A stretch of 64,000 bases of DNA, taken from assembly GCA_030220185.1 (NCBI GenBank), contig JASPKZ010004199.1:1470501-1534500 (forward strand). The letters run 5' to 3'. Below the pieces are notes generated by a model. That model was not told the DNA's origin and did not search any database. It was given only the letters and a program-made list of their open reading frames with translations. Positions 43,295-55,229 of this stretch are shown in pieces. This DNA is from Diploptera punctata. Lineage: Eukaryota; Arthropoda; Insecta; Blattodea; Blaberidae. The stretch's first letter is position 1, and every line of letters begins with the position of its first letter. The position numbers were made by a program, and so were the translations under genes.

Positions 43295-43751
43295 ATATTC
43301 TACATAATTATGTCAAAATTAAAATCAATAAGAGGAGTACCAAATGATATTCCGAAGATGAAACATGTTCCGAAAGGCCTACATGGTTTTAACTAATTGA
43401 CGAAAGTTCTTTTTAACAGAAATCCATTTTAGTTGAAGGCGGTTAATATATCAGGTACTATATTAATATTTTAAAATGTAATACTGTATAAAGAATTTCG
43501 TACGGAGACGAAAAAAATTATCAAAATAGTTTTTTGACAATTCAGGTCAATAGTGACAAATCATGTTCAGATGCCTATATTTTCAGACATAAAGGTTTTA
43601 ATGTGCTGTAAATATAAGACAGAAGATCCTTGCTTTATGTATCTTCCGAAGGAAATCATTCTATGTATTTTTATCATAAGTAATGCCACAAGTGATTTCC
43701 AATTTATCTAAAGAATTTGGAAATCAAGAGTGGCATTTGTTAGGACTATTT

Positions 43752-43900
43752 AACAGTCTGTCACCGTGGTAAAGTCCCTACCTTCCACTCCGGCGACCCG
43801 GGTTCGATTCCTGGCGGGGTAGGGGTCTTAAATCTCCACCTTGGGTCTGGGTATGTGTGTCCTGTCCTTGTGTGTATGTGATAATTAAAGAAAGTTAAAA
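43752..43900 (+). mobile_element. tRNA-derived SINE head
   Basis: 'gtcaccgtggtaaagtccct' and 'acccgggttcgattcctggc' give A- and B-box-like sequences, followed by 'tgtgtgtcctgtccttgtgt'. The body's end is unclear. Confidence 0.6.
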
Positions 43901-44318
43901 AAACGCGTAAAACAAAATAAGAAAAAGGCAAAAGATAAAGAAAACCAGTATAAACGAAAAAAAAAACGAATAAAATTAAGCTGTTTACTCGCAAATCATT
44001 ATTTAAATATAGTTATTTTAAAATAGGTATATATTTAATGTAAACGGTGATATTTGAAAACAAGTGAGAAACGATTGTTATGCTTCATTTGTTCATCACT
44101 GCAACCCGATTATATATTTATTGCCAAAGGATCGTAATATTGTAAGAATGCACCCTAGTGGAGAGATTCATAACCAATATTATAGGTTATTAATTAAATT
44201 CTGATGTCCTATGAAGTAAATATGCCAATTATATTTTTCTGGAACGTAAATTCCTGGGAAAAAATACGTTTAAGAAAGTGCAAACAGTGGTTACTTTTTA
44301 TGGTATAATCAATTGCTA

Positions 44319-44351
44319 TAAGCCTAAACCGTGACGAAGAAGAAGAAGAAG
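44319..44351 (+). mobile_element. 33-bp LINE tail insertion
   Basis: The inserted text is a short unique part (taagcctaaaccgtgac) plus GAAGAAGAAGAAGAAG. ATAATCAATTGCTA lies on both sides (44305-44318, 44352-44365). The matching place in repeat C copy 2 (59210-59230, 'tatactcaattgctacaaac') has a single copy and no insert. Confidence 0.75.
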
Positions 44352-44579
44352 ATAATCAATTGCTACGAATATTTTTCTATTATATCTCGCAAGTACAATC
44401 TGGTTACATTCGTGCACTAGGGCCTATATATACTATCTGGGAGCCATTTGATAAAATGAAAGTGATAAAATCGAGTTGAAAGACGACTGTGATTGGTTGT
44501 AAATCAAAATTCATTGAAATGTGATTGGTCATTGTCTCCCATTTCGGGCATGAGTTAAATAGTTCCCTGAAAAATCTAT

Positions 44580-44650
44580 CGGCCTCGTCGAGTTTAAACC
44601 GGCGAACTCTGTTCCAGAGACGAGCATGATACCCATTAGTCCATCGCGGC
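44580..44650 (-). mobile_element. tRNA-like SINE head
   Basis: The minus strand reads 'gatggactaatgggtatcat' and 'cgccggtttaaactcgacga', A- and B-box-like, similar to the head at 628. Confidence 0.5.
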
Positions 44651-44829
44651 AAATTTAAAACAATTTAATACATTTATGGAAACAATTCATGGGAGTATAC
44701 AACAAAATAATCCATCAGATAAAGCAAAGATTTTGGATCTGATTTAAATATTTTGAACTATCTACACATAAAAATGGATTTTGAATACCTTATTGCATAC
44801 AATTGTATTATAATAGCGAAGAAAATGTA

Positions 44830-44995
44830 GCGCCGAGCTAGTTGCCTCAAGCGATAATGTTTGAGACTCGTATTCGGAAGGTCCCGGTTTAAATCCTGTG
44901 CCGATCAACTTGATATTTTTTTCTGATTTCTCTCAGTAACAAGACAAATACTGGATTAGAATTTCATTACCAGGGCTCATTTTATAATATTCAGC
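44830..44995 (+). mobile_element. tRNA-like SINE
   Basis: 'gccgagctagttgcctcaag' and 'ggtcccggtttaaatcctgt' are spaced as in SINE heads. A short body with 'caagacaaatactgg' follows. Confidence 0.55.
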
Positions 44996-45119
44996 ATTTC
45001 GAAGTTAATTAAATATAAATAACGACATGTAGTCTTAGATGTTAAAGCGTCAAAATAAGCGAATTCAAAAATCTAATGTGCTATTAAGCTGTTGTTGGAA
45101 GAAGATTGAAACCTGTATT

Positions 45120-46350
45120 ATATGTTCAACTCTTTAAAAAATGAAAGGAAAGGCATTTAAATGATAGAATTGAATGTTCAACTGTATTTGAAAGCAAGTA
45201 AGATTGAAAGTTAGAATTGGATGAAAAATAGTTGAATGTTAAAATTGAATATTCAACTCTCTTTACAAAAATTGAGAGGTAAAACAATTGAATGTTAGAA
45301 TTAGATATTCAATTAATTTTTAAAAAATTGAAAGGAAAGACATTTGAGTATTGGATGCTAAAATACATTTAAAATCAAATATTAGAAGTGGATGTTCAAC
45401 TGTCGCAGAATAAACAAAAATCTGTACTACTGTACTAGACAAATGAAAGAACACTCCTTGTGATTAATTACTTTCTACTGTGATTTAATTTTACCAAACT
45501 ATATATATATATTAATTTCTATTATAACAATTCAAAAGTGTAACGGTATTCAGCCTGCGTTCAGCAGCAATATATAAAAAGTAAACACTGAAAGGTAAAT
45601 TAATTTATTTTTGGAATAAGTTGTTCTGTTTAACAGTCTTTTAAATATAGTCCGGCTCTCTTCATTTCTGGTACTTTGAGTTTGAATAAAATACGTCTCG
45701 AGTAGCTTGCTAGGCCGGCTGCTGATAGGATTTATTTCGGAGTTTTCTTTCTCCTAGGCAAGTTGTTACCACTACAGCTCTAAAGCCAGACCCGCCCTGT
45801 TAGTTTTGGTTCGCCCTGGGTATTTTATTTTCCCAGTACCCTCCAAACTTGGCGATCATTCCCCTATCTGCCACCTGGGGAGGCTCCCGATGGGGGACTA
45901 AGCAAACCCTCAAATAAAGATCAAATTAGGAATGAAGAAATAAGTCAGCTGAATATACAGACTATAGGTTAATGAGTGGAAAAAATGAATGGATGAATGG
46001 AATCAATATATATCCCGCATGAAACAAAATAAAATTGTACGCATAGAAAGGGATAAATTAGCAGAGAATTGGAGGAGGGCATCTGAAAGAGGAAAAAAAG
46101 AGAAGGAGGGACCCTTCATTCTGGATGGAACAGATCATGGATCTAAAAAAAAAAGATGAAGTCTTCTAAAAATGAAAGTAAAAAGTTGGGTGTTAGAACT
46201 GTATGTTCAACTATCGTTATAAAATTGAAAGATAAAACAAGTATGTTAGGTTTCATTAGATATTAAACCGTGTTTTAAAAATTGAAAGTAATAACAGGTA
46301 AATATTGGAATTTGACATTACAATGTCTTCAAAAAGTTGAAAGGAAAAAC
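45120..46350 (+). repeat. ~56-bp minisatellite array, interrupted
   Basis: Units carry 'attcaactgt' + 'tttaaaaaattgaaaggaaa' + 'gttagaattg'. About five units lie at 45120-45400 and three at 46165-46350. Between them is an unrelated ~740-bp segment. Confidence 0.7.
45420..46160. other. Unrecognised insertion splitting the minisatellite
   Basis: It contains a GC-richer block (45700-45910) with 'ggctcccgatgggggactaa' and 'ccttggcg'-type text that does not fit any SINE here. An A/G-rich end lies at 46020-46160. It may be a retroelement 3' end. No TSD found. Confidence 0.35.
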
Positions 46351-46669
46351 TAGTTGACTACATGGATTGTGTGACACGGTTGCGTAATTGTTGCGTAATG
46401 GAGCAGTTAGCATGAAGTGCAGACAACAAATTTAATGTTTATTAGATGAAGTGGGAACATGGCAGCGTGTTCCCACAGGATAGATGAGGGAATGCCTGGA
46501 CAATAAAGCTGGGATAATCGGATTAGAGATTAGAAACTCTAACACAGTTCAAACACTCGGAGTGTAAACAGATTCTGCAAATAGCAGGCGTGCAACGCTG
46601 AAAACTTAGCGTTACGTAAGTGGACAATTTTTTGTAAACCTGTTATTTTCTGGTTACAATTTCGATGAA
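46351..46669. other. Unassigned sequence
   Basis: Contains a short inverted repeat 'gtgggaacatggcagcgtgt' + 'tcccac' (46450-46478). Otherwise unrecognised. Confidence 0.35.
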
Positions 46670-46810
46670 TTTACTCAGGGGCCCAGTGGTCATTGAGTGT
46701 ACCCCAGGGTCAATCAGAATACGAATGAATGAAGAAAAATCTCACCCCTTCCGCTGTTGGGGATTGAAACCGGACGAACGAGCTGGCAATCACACACTTC
46801 TATTGCCTAC
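46670..46810 (-). mobile_element. tRNA-derived SINE
   Basis: The minus-strand head includes 'gattgccagctcgttcgtcc' with B-box 'ggtttcaatccccaacagcg', then 'gattgaccctggggtacact'. Confidence 0.5.
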
Positions 46811-47203
46811 TTGATCTAGTAAATATATAAATAAACAAGTCGTAATCTGTTTCTGTAATTAATAGATATAATCGAGAATTTCAAAAATGAATTCCATAAA
46901 TACATTTTTAAAAATTCATCCACCTGTTTTCAAAATAATTCTAGTGAAAACTCTAGTGATGCCACATTTTTAAATCGTGACATCTTATTGACAAACCTTC
47001 GCCTGTCTGTTAATATTTTTTGTTCAATAAAGTTTCCTAAGAACTTTATTCTATACTTTGAAATATGGATAAATATGGAAAAACAAATGTCTTACATCAT
47101 TCCAAATACCGTAATTCCTAAACATATTATTAAGAATATTAACTTGAATTAATTGAACTAATATACAAACAAATTTGTATTAACATAGAAATCTTAGCCC
47201 TGG

Positions 47204-47350
<147 letters not shown>

Positions 47351-47662
47351 CAACGGGATTTAGATTGCAGTCTTGATTTTGTACCCAAGGGTTCTAATTC
47401 GCACATCTGGAGAATTACGTTGTATGAGATCTTGATAACAAAATAAAAAAAAATGTTTTACAAGAATAAAACCTGATTAAACAAGAGGCTTGGATGTGAT
47501 TTTGAAAAGCCGTGCAGCCATGTTTTGTAACAATATGGCGGGCAGAAACAAGACAACTACACAGTGGAATGAAGTAATTAGGGAAATGGAACGAAATACG
47601 AGACAAAAACACTTTGTGATGTCACAATGAGACAAGAGAAAGACTCTCACCCGCATTACATT

Positions 47663-47664
47663 TA

Positions 47665-47704
<40 letters not shown>

Positions 47705-47726
47705 TTATTATTATTATTATTATTAA
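47663..47726. repeat. (ATT)n microsatellite
   Basis: ATT triplets with one slip. Confidence 0.9.
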
Positions 47727-48058
47727 GCTATTTTTATTATCATTATTTTTATTACAATATTACAGACAATGCATATTTCATATTAACTATATTGTTATCG
47801 CACTAGATAAAGGTTTGTTTATGAATTTGCGATAAGCATTTGTTGAACGACTCTCTTTAACTATTCAGGTCATTAGCGTCGCAATTCGAATCTCAGATTT
47901 TTATGCCTTTAAAAATTCATCTTCCCGGCTGGATTTAAAGTTTATGCTGAGATGAATCACTGATAGGAAATATGTTATCACACGCACGCATGCGCAATAG
48001 TTATAGTCATTTGAGTTAAGGAACATATAATGTGGGGATACCATAGTTATTTGTTCTG

Positions 48059-48440
48059 AAATGGCGTAACAGCACAATGCTGGGCCTTAGCATCTCCTTT
48101 GTTATGTATTACTAGACCAAGTTAACCAGTTACGCATATTTCCCATAGATGTCATGAATGGTATGCGGTAAACATACCGATCCAATGCGACATCTAGCAG
48201 GCAACTATGGTTTTACTAGGGTGAAAAAAAAGTCGGTAAATTTTGCTTAGAGGCCTTTTTATCCAAGCTTAAAGATCTTTTACGAGCCTGATATTCTTCT
48301 GACTCGTGACCTATGACTTAAAGTCCCTCCCGGAGGACTTGCTCCTTGGATTTTTCCATCCCATCCAAAAAAAAAAAAAACATTAATCGACCTCAGGACC
48401 GGAGACAAGGAACATAACCACTAGAAGAATGTTCTACGAA
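48059..48440 (-). mobile_element. SINE-S2
   Basis: The plus strand shows 'atggcgtaacagcacaatgc', 'gtcatgaatggtatgcggta', 'gcgacatctagcaggcaact' and 'cggtaaattttgcttagagg', the S2 body reversed. The head near 48410-48440 is degenerate and the interior has an A-run at 48367-48380. Confidence 0.75.
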
Positions 48441-48602
48441 ATGAGAAAAACGATGAAAAACGGCTTCCAAAATAAAGCCTGGAGAATTTGTATCTGCAGC
48501 AATTGATATTCAGCTAGTGATTCAAACGCCTATTTGGATAGAAAGTGCAATATTCTATGGAAGGCGTTTGTCACCATATAACTTCACAGTGCACAACAAT
48601 GG

Positions 48603-48860
48603 AAACAAAGATATTAAATACAAAATTGGTACCAGGTAAATCAGTCGTCCTCAACTATATTATTAAACTTCATCAAGTAGTTTCAACTTGGAGGCCTTTC
48701 AAAAACAATATTTCATATTCTGCAACCAGTTAAAATGCAGAAGATGGAACATTGTTTTTGAAATACCTCCATATTGGAACTACTTGATAAAGTTTATTAA
48801 TTTGGTTGAGGACGACTTATTTACCAAGTACCAATTTTGTATTTAATATCTTATTACATA
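48603..48860. mobile_element. Foldback MITE, well preserved
   Basis: ~120-bp arms: left 'gatattaaatacaaaattgg' ... 'cagtcgtcctcaac'; the reverse complement of the right has 'gatattaaatacaaaattgg' ... 'aagtcgtcctcaacc'. The arms meet over a few unpaired bases near 48725-48735. Confidence 0.75.
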
Positions 48861-49107
48861 AAATTAATTTTAAAAGTGTTGAATGGAAACAAAGACTGTC
48901 ATTGCTTCATGTAGAACAAGACTATCAGCAATAGGAGATCATCTGAGATTGCTATCTGCGTAGGAATCTACTTGCAAGAACTTGATGCCCCATGTGTAAA
49001 AGATTTTAGGCGGTTTGCTGATGGCTGCAGTGGTCAGTATGAATAATACTGTCACTACTGACCACGGTTTTTCTTTTGCGTTATTTTGGCGTAAATGAAG
49101 ACACAGA

Positions 49108-49485
49108 TGTTACTTAAAATATCACTTAACACTTTTTTCTTTCCACAATTATCAGTCATTCTTTTTTTCAAAATTATAACTCGCAATTAATCTTACTTTA
49201 ATATATATCACAGTAACAATTGTTTCCACAATTGTTAAAGAGAGACTGGCCTGGTGTCTCGCCCCCGTTCCATTTATAAGAGCGAGCAAACTGCCAGGCT
49301 TAGCTTCGATATACTTCAAACTAAAGAAGCCTCTGGCCACCGATCTTTCCTGAAAGGAGGAACGAGATGGTGGTGGAAAGTCTGGTAATACACTCCAGAC
49401 ACTTCGACCGGTTTGTGCGGGCCCTCTAACTCGCGAGTCTCGGCCCGTCTGCGCAATTCAAACGTAGCCATGCGACACGTAACAA
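49108..49485 (-). other. GC-richer block, possible solo LTR or promoter
   Basis: On the minus strand it begins TGTTACGTGTCGCATGGC and ends ...AAGTAACA, giving short TGTTAC/GTAACA inverted ends ~378 bp apart. A TATAAATGG lies inside, at about 49275. No matching TSD was found, so the LTR reading is weak. A hairpin (GTGGTCAGTA...TACTGACCAC type) sits beside it at 49030-49063. Confidence 0.25.
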
Positions 49486-49764
49486 TATCATTGAGTGACC
49501 ATGCATTTGTACATTTTAACCAACTCGAACAATTTACTATCATCTTGTCCTTTTTGATACCTAACCACGATTAAATTAAAGGTAATTCTGCTCTCAGCTC
49601 TATCTCAACAACCCTGGCATAGGCAGGAACATGTCAGCTGGTGCCTATCGTGCAATTTGCCAGGCGAGCTGCTCCGTATCTAGTACACTATATGAGGGTG
49701 GAGGATTCTTTTCGCATTTTGTTTATATTTAATTCGTATCTCGTCTTGTTTAATTTATATTATA

Positions 49765-50395
49765 CTAGAAGCCCCGGCCACGCGTTGCTGTGGCTAACGT
49801 ATACATTAAACATTTAAATTCAATTGCTGTATTTCAGCCAGATTACTTAAAACTAATACTTACACACGAAATTAATAATATTGAAAATAAAATAAACACT
49901 GAACACACTTAAATTATGAAATAATCTATATTTGAAATTCAATTGAAATTCATGGTTGCAACAAAAAGCACAGCCATCTGGATCTCTCTTTGTTAAATAA
50001 TAAACCAATTACCTTACCAAATTATAGCTCGGGACCCAGCTCCGTGTGTCTGAAAGGAATTTGCTGGACTCAGCTGTTAGTACTATGCGAAGCAGAGAAG
50101 TTTACCTCTTCCACACTTCCCCCCGCAAACACACAGAGCTTGGACCCGAGCTGCACCTTACACCGGCATTTGTTAGAATCGTATGGAACTCGCAGAACAT
50201 TATAACTCTTTGTTAAATAATAAACAAATACTTTGCAATAAAAAACAATGCGACTATAAATGTAGTTATGAACTATCCTAGGTCTCAAGTTGGATCAAAC
50301 TGCACACAGTGTGCAAAGTTTTATTAAAATCGGTTCAGTAGTTTAGGATTCCATCGCAGACAAACAACGTGACATGAAATTTTTATATATTAAGA
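49765..50395 (-). mobile_element. Helitron-like element, family 2 (long copy)
   Basis: The minus strand starts TCTTAATATATAAAAATTTC after an A and ends 'ggccggggcttCTAG' before a T. A subterminal hairpin is formed by 'ccacagcaacgcgtgg'. The 5' region carries 'actactgaaccgatttt'. The copy at 61901-62391 matches in order but lacks the hairpin insert at 50026-50152. No coding. Confidence 0.65.
50026..50152. mobile_element. 127-bp GC-rich hairpin inserted in the Helitron-like copy
   Basis: Inverted ends of 23 bp match at 20 positions: the left begins AGCTCGGGACCCAGCTCC, the right reverse complemented begins AGCTCGGGTCCAAGCTCT. The paralogue at ~62128 reads straight through (GTGTAAGGTAATTTGG), showing the empty site. 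Confidence 0.7.
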
Positions 50396-52407
50396 TTACA
50401 TTTTGTGAGTTGGGTTATATAATCCACACTTACATCAAACTCATTATCTCAAGACTATTTGAGACCGGTCTGATAACGTCATAATTGGTCTGTGACGAGG
50501 TGACATTTATATAAAATTAATGCGTATTACCATATTTTGCAAAGTTCCATATATTGTATTCATTTCTGGGGCGATATTTTGCTATCGGTTTACTTTTTAT
50601 TGTAAATGTATTGTCATCGGCCAATAGCATCGTTGGACATCCCAGAGAAACTAATCAGTATGGCCAACTATTGGAAATTTATGTAAATCATTCCAAAAAG
50701 TCCTTAATTGTTCTATGCTGAGCGTGGGTAATTTGGCGCGTAACAGCGTCACTTGTGATTCTGCCACCATGTAGACAAGTCCCTGTCCACCAGGAATTGG
50801 TTAAAATAATTAGTATTCTAAAATAATATAAGCAGTGCAATTTAACATTGTAATTTATTTAAATATGTAAATTAATATAATATAAAAGTGAAGTGTTTCT
50901 ACAAGAATTTATGTGAAAGTTTAAAGAAATTATTTTCTACGTATAAAGTGTTTCATTACGTAGAAGTGATATTAATACAGTCCGCTTTAATTTAAATTAT
51001 ATCCTACACTTTCTTTGAATATATAATAAAAATTTCGGACATTAGCGGTGGCTACTTCGATATTATTAGGTGTAATCATCTCCAAGTGAGAAGCAAGCGA
51101 CGCATCTAAATTTCACTTTGATATGGCGGTTGCCAGAGCTTCCAGAGGGTACACGATTTTTTACTATAAAACCATTTCAGAGAGTCTAGGCATCTAATCT
51201 CTGAGAGAATTTCAGTTTGGAAACAAGATGGATTGAAGTAAAAAATGTTGGAGTGACCACATAATAACCTGCATGTGTTTTTGTAAAAAAAAGTCATTTG
51301 AAAGAACATTATAAGCAGCTATCTCTGAACTCAAGGCATAGATCTGAAATTTTCAAGTTTCCTCTGCCTTCCCTTAACGCCACCTCTCCTAAGCTTTCGA
51401 CTGAAAAGTGCAAAACGGTTTGCAGAATTTATGCAAAGGGTCAACACCAAGAGGTATTTATAAAACGTTCTAAAAGGAACTTCCTCATTTCTAAACTGTA
51501 TTAATCCATGACTATTTTAAATATTTGTTTGTGTTTCCTGAAAGTATTTATAAACGAATAAATGCATTATTCATTAAGCTAATGTATGCATTTAGAAAAT
51601 TCGCCTAATATTAATATTGCTATTATTCAAATAAAGTGGAATATCGTACTTCTTTATTTTATAGATTTCCAAACTACTACATTGTAATTCGAAAAAAATT
51701 GAACATCTTTCACCCAGTAAAGACTTGCAAAATATTATATTGTATGTTCATAGGATCAAATATAAATAAAAATAAATAAGAATTAGTCATAAAATATAAA
51801 TAAGTATATAACGTAAAATATATCATATATCATTATTATAAATGGATCATGTGCATAACTTGAATAAGATGAACTTTTCAAATAGATGTATCTCTAATTA
51901 AGGCCATTTTGGGCTTTATGGTATCGAAATTTTAGTTTGAATCAAGACATTGTAACTGATTTGTGAATTTATTAATTTGAATTGTATTTCCGTGCAAAAA
52001 TATTCGTTTCTAGTCTCCTGTAACATTATATTTTTGTCGCTTACGCCTCCTCGTCAGGTAAGCGACGACCAGGCAGGGCGCTTGTACAGGATATGGAAGT
52101 CAAACCTGGTGTAAAATTGTGGTTTTATCTGAAACAAACCATCACAAAGGCTTGTAAAACTTACTCAATAAAACGTTTTACCAGAGTATTTTTAAATGTT
52201 ATTATTTTGAACACGCATTTTTCATAGAATTGCAGTATTAAGGACACTAGTGAAACCCATATGGCCCTCCATAGAATAAGCAGTGAAATGGCGTGGATTT
52301 TTAGTCATGAGTTAATTTCTTTAAGAAATAATAAAAAATTGTAAGATCGTTATTTCCCCGGCAGAATTTTCTTTGTGAAGGAAATACAATAACCAGTTCT
52401 CAGTGAA
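50396..52407. other. Unassigned sequence, ~2 kb
   Basis: No TE hallmark, tandem repeat or gene-like structure recognised. A 68-codon frame at 51298-51504 has no known features. Text around 52040-52100 is GC-richer. The longest stretch here without a recognised repeat. Confidence 0.4.
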
Positions 52408-52975
52408 GGATTAAACATAGGCTCAATTCTGGAAATGCGTGCTATTATGCATTACAGAGACTCTTGATGCCCCAACTCCTTTCAAGAAACGTTAAACTGA
52501 AAATATATAAAACTATTATTCTACCAGTTGTATTATATGGATGCGAGACATGGACCTTTACTTTAAGGGAGGAAAGGAGATTACGAGTATTTGAGAATAT
52601 GGTTCTTAGGAAAATGTTTGGATCAAAGAGAGATGAACCGACAGGTGAATGGAGAAGACTACATAAAAGTGAACTACATGGTCTTTATAGGAAGCCAGAT
52701 ATAATAACAGTCTCGTAGACTGCGATGGGCAGGCCATGTGGCACGAATGGGGAATGAAAGACGTGCATGGAAGCTTCTTGTAGGAAAACCAGAGGGAAAA
52801 CGTCCAATTGGTAGACAAGAATGAGGTGGAAGAATAACATTAACTTGATTTGAGGGAAGTAGATTATACAGGAGACGATTGGAAAACATTGGCTCAGTAT
52901 AGGAATGTACGGAGAGCTTATGTCCGTGCGGCCATGAACCTACGGGTTTGATAGTGCCAGTGAGTGAGTTAGTTA
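52408..52975 (+). pseudogene. LINE-A 3' fragment, long copy
   Basis: The frame 52464-52718 reads LLSRNVKLKIYKTIILPVVL, YGCETWTFTLREERRLRVFE and NMVLRKMFGSKRDEPTGEWR, then HKSELHGLYRKPDII. A deletion shifts the frame near 52710 before RLRWAGHVARMGNERRAWKL-type text. It ends 'gtgccagtgagtgagttagt'. It has the same 5' extent ('ggctcaattctggaaatgcg') as the 41560 and 8930 copies reach. Confidence 0.8.
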
Positions 52976-53936
52976 GTTCACAATAAAGGAATCATGGGTA
53001 GTAGAACATCAAGTTGTTAAGCCAGTTAGTTTCTATAAACCATGAAAGCACTTTTTCCTACTAACCCAAAGTACAGTAATATAATGTAATATTAAAACCA
53101 AGAAGAAGTATATAAAGTATATTTATTACAAGATCAAAGTATTAGACAACATTATGAAAGCAGAATGAATAAATATATATCAGAGGTAGAGACGTCAGAA
53201 GATATAAATATTGAATGGGAAAATATATCAAATGTAATACATAAAACAGCAAATGAGATATTAGGAAAGAAAAATAGAATAAGAAATAGGAAGGGCTTGA
53301 GAACTTGGAATGCGAATATACAAAATACAGTGAATGAAAAACAAAAAGCATATCATACATACTTACGACTGAAAACAGAAGAATCTTATGAAGAATATAA
53401 AATGAAAAGGAGAATTGCTAAAAGCATTATAAGAAAAGCCCATCAGGAGTCATGGGATAAATTTATAAGCTCAATAGAACATGATATGTATGGAAGACAA
53501 GAAATAGGTTATAAATTAGTGAAACATCTAAATCAGACTGAGAAAGATTCTGCCAGATTGAATATAATCCCAGAACAAGAATGGATCCAACATTATGAAA
53601 AACTTTGGAAAAAGGAGGAAATTGAAGGAAAAGAGAACAATGAGGAAGAAATGAAAGTGGAAAATATTGATATAATAGACATAAATGAATTAGAAATGGC
53701 TTTGAAAACCACTAAGAATAGGAAAGCAACAGGATTAGATAATATAAATATGGAGTTAGTCAAATATAGTGGAATATTGTGTAAACTACGAATACTTCAT
53801 CTAATTAATATATGTTGGCAGACCTATGGGATTCCAACCACTTGGAAAACGCCAATTGTGAAGAATATATTCAAAAGAGGAGACCGGAGAAATTGCGAGA
53901 ATTACAGAGGGATTAGCTTAATGAATACTGGCTACA

Positions 53937-53937
<1 letters not shown>

Positions 53938-53983
<46 letters not shown>
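53938..53983. repeat. (AT)n expansion inside the RT frame
   Basis: It expands the codons between GYKI and KIINNRL. The residue pair Ile-Tyr is encoded by ATATAT, the likely seed. Confidence 0.9.
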
Positions 53984-53988
<5 letters not shown>

Positions 53989-54354
53989 ATAATAAATAAC
54001 AGATTGAGAAACATAACAGAAGTAAAAATAAGTGAAAATCAAAGTGGATTCAGAAAGGGAAGGTCATGTATAGACAATGTCTTTACACTGAAACAACTCA
54101 TAGAAAAGAGAAGAGAACATAATTTAGAAACTCACATAGGATTTATAGATTTGGATAAGGCCTTCGATCGAGTAAACAGACAAAAATTATGGGAAAATAT
54201 TACGAATGAATGGATACCCGCTGTACCTTGTTGAAACAATAAAGAAATTATATGAAGACACAAATATAATTATAGATACCGGATTCAAAAGAACAGATGC
54301 AATCAAAACAAATACTGGATTACGACAAGGATGTAGTTTATCACCCACTTTGTT

Positions 54355-54382
54355 TAATATATATATATATTATATATATAGA
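54355..54382. repeat. (AT)n expansion inside the RT frame
   Basis: It lies at LFNIYI/YIDDI, directly after RT motif B. It shifts the frame so that the next open frame starts in the repeat. Confidence 0.85.
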
Positions 54383-55229
54383 CGATATTTTAAATAAATG
54401 GAAAGTTTTAGTAAATCCAGGAATAAGAATGGATAATAAAGTGTGCATAAATAATCTTCTATTTGCTGACGATGTAATCATAATACAAAAAAATGAAGAC
54501 GACTTACAGAAATCAATGCATGCATTAAATGAAATATGTAAATTATACGATCTAAAGATTTCTGTAAGGAAAACGAAGACCATGGCTTTTAGAGGCAGAG
54601 ATCCAGTGAGATCCAAAATTATTTTAGAAAATCAAAGTATAGAACAGGTGTCTAGTTTCAAATATTTGGGCTGTGATGTTGGCTACAATGTGGAAAGAGA
54701 TATTGACTCCAAAATAAATAAATTTCAGACGGTGTGTGGAACAATACAGAGAACATTCAAAAATAAAATTAGAAAAGAAACCAAGATAAAAATGTATAAT
54801 GTTATGGCTGTTCCCACAATATTGTATGGATGTGAAACTTGGGCTCCAGTGAAAAGACAGAAGGATAGAATACAGACGGCGGAGATGCGGTTCCTAAGAC
54901 AAGTAAAAGGATGTACAAGACTTGATAGAATAAGAAATGAGGATATAAGAGAAGAATTGAAAGTACATCCTTTATTGGATAAAGTCACGAATTACAGACA
55001 GAAATGGATTGATCACATGGCTGGAATGAGTAAGGAGAGATATCCATTGTTAGCAAGAAATTATCAAGCAAGAGGAAGGCGTGATGTTGGAAGACCTAGA
55101 AGACGTTGGGCTGATGCATTATGAAGTCGGAACGGGCAATTGCCTAATCCCTGGAGAGATGATGATGATGATGATGATTAACATTTATAAAAATAGTCAC
55201 TTTGTAGTTCCGTCTCCCCAACTTAAGTT

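Larger units (their letters stand above)
43670..44575 (+). repeat. Interspersed repeat C, copy 1
   Basis: It starts with 'ataagtaatgccacaagtga', includes 'ttggaaatcaagagtggcat' then 'ttgttaggactattt', and from 44205 'atgtcctatgaagtaaatat' through 'gattggttgtaaatcaaaat' and 'attcattgaaatgtgattgg'. A second copy in the same order is at 58733-59490. Non-coding, unclassified. It contains the SINE at 43752 and a 33-bp LINE insertion at 44319. Confidence 0.65.
53115..55185 (+). pseudogene. LINE-B, most complete copy (reverse transcriptase)
   Basis: The protein runs from YLLQDQSIRQHYESRMNKYI through the RT: TTKNRKATGLDNINMELVKY, KRGDRRNCENYRGISLMNTG, ENQSGFRKGRSCIDNVF, motif A FIDLDKAFDRVNR, motif B NTGLRQGCSLSPTLFNIYI, motif C LLFADDVIII, then SFKYLGCDVGYN and GCTRLDRIRNEDIREEL, ending GRRDVGRPRRRWADAL. 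A TGA-repeat tail follows (55159-55180), as in RTE-type LINEs. The endonuclease domain is missing. Breaks: AT expansions at 53938-53983 and 54355-54382, plus a frameshift near 54215. Catalytic FADD is intact. Confidence 0.9.
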
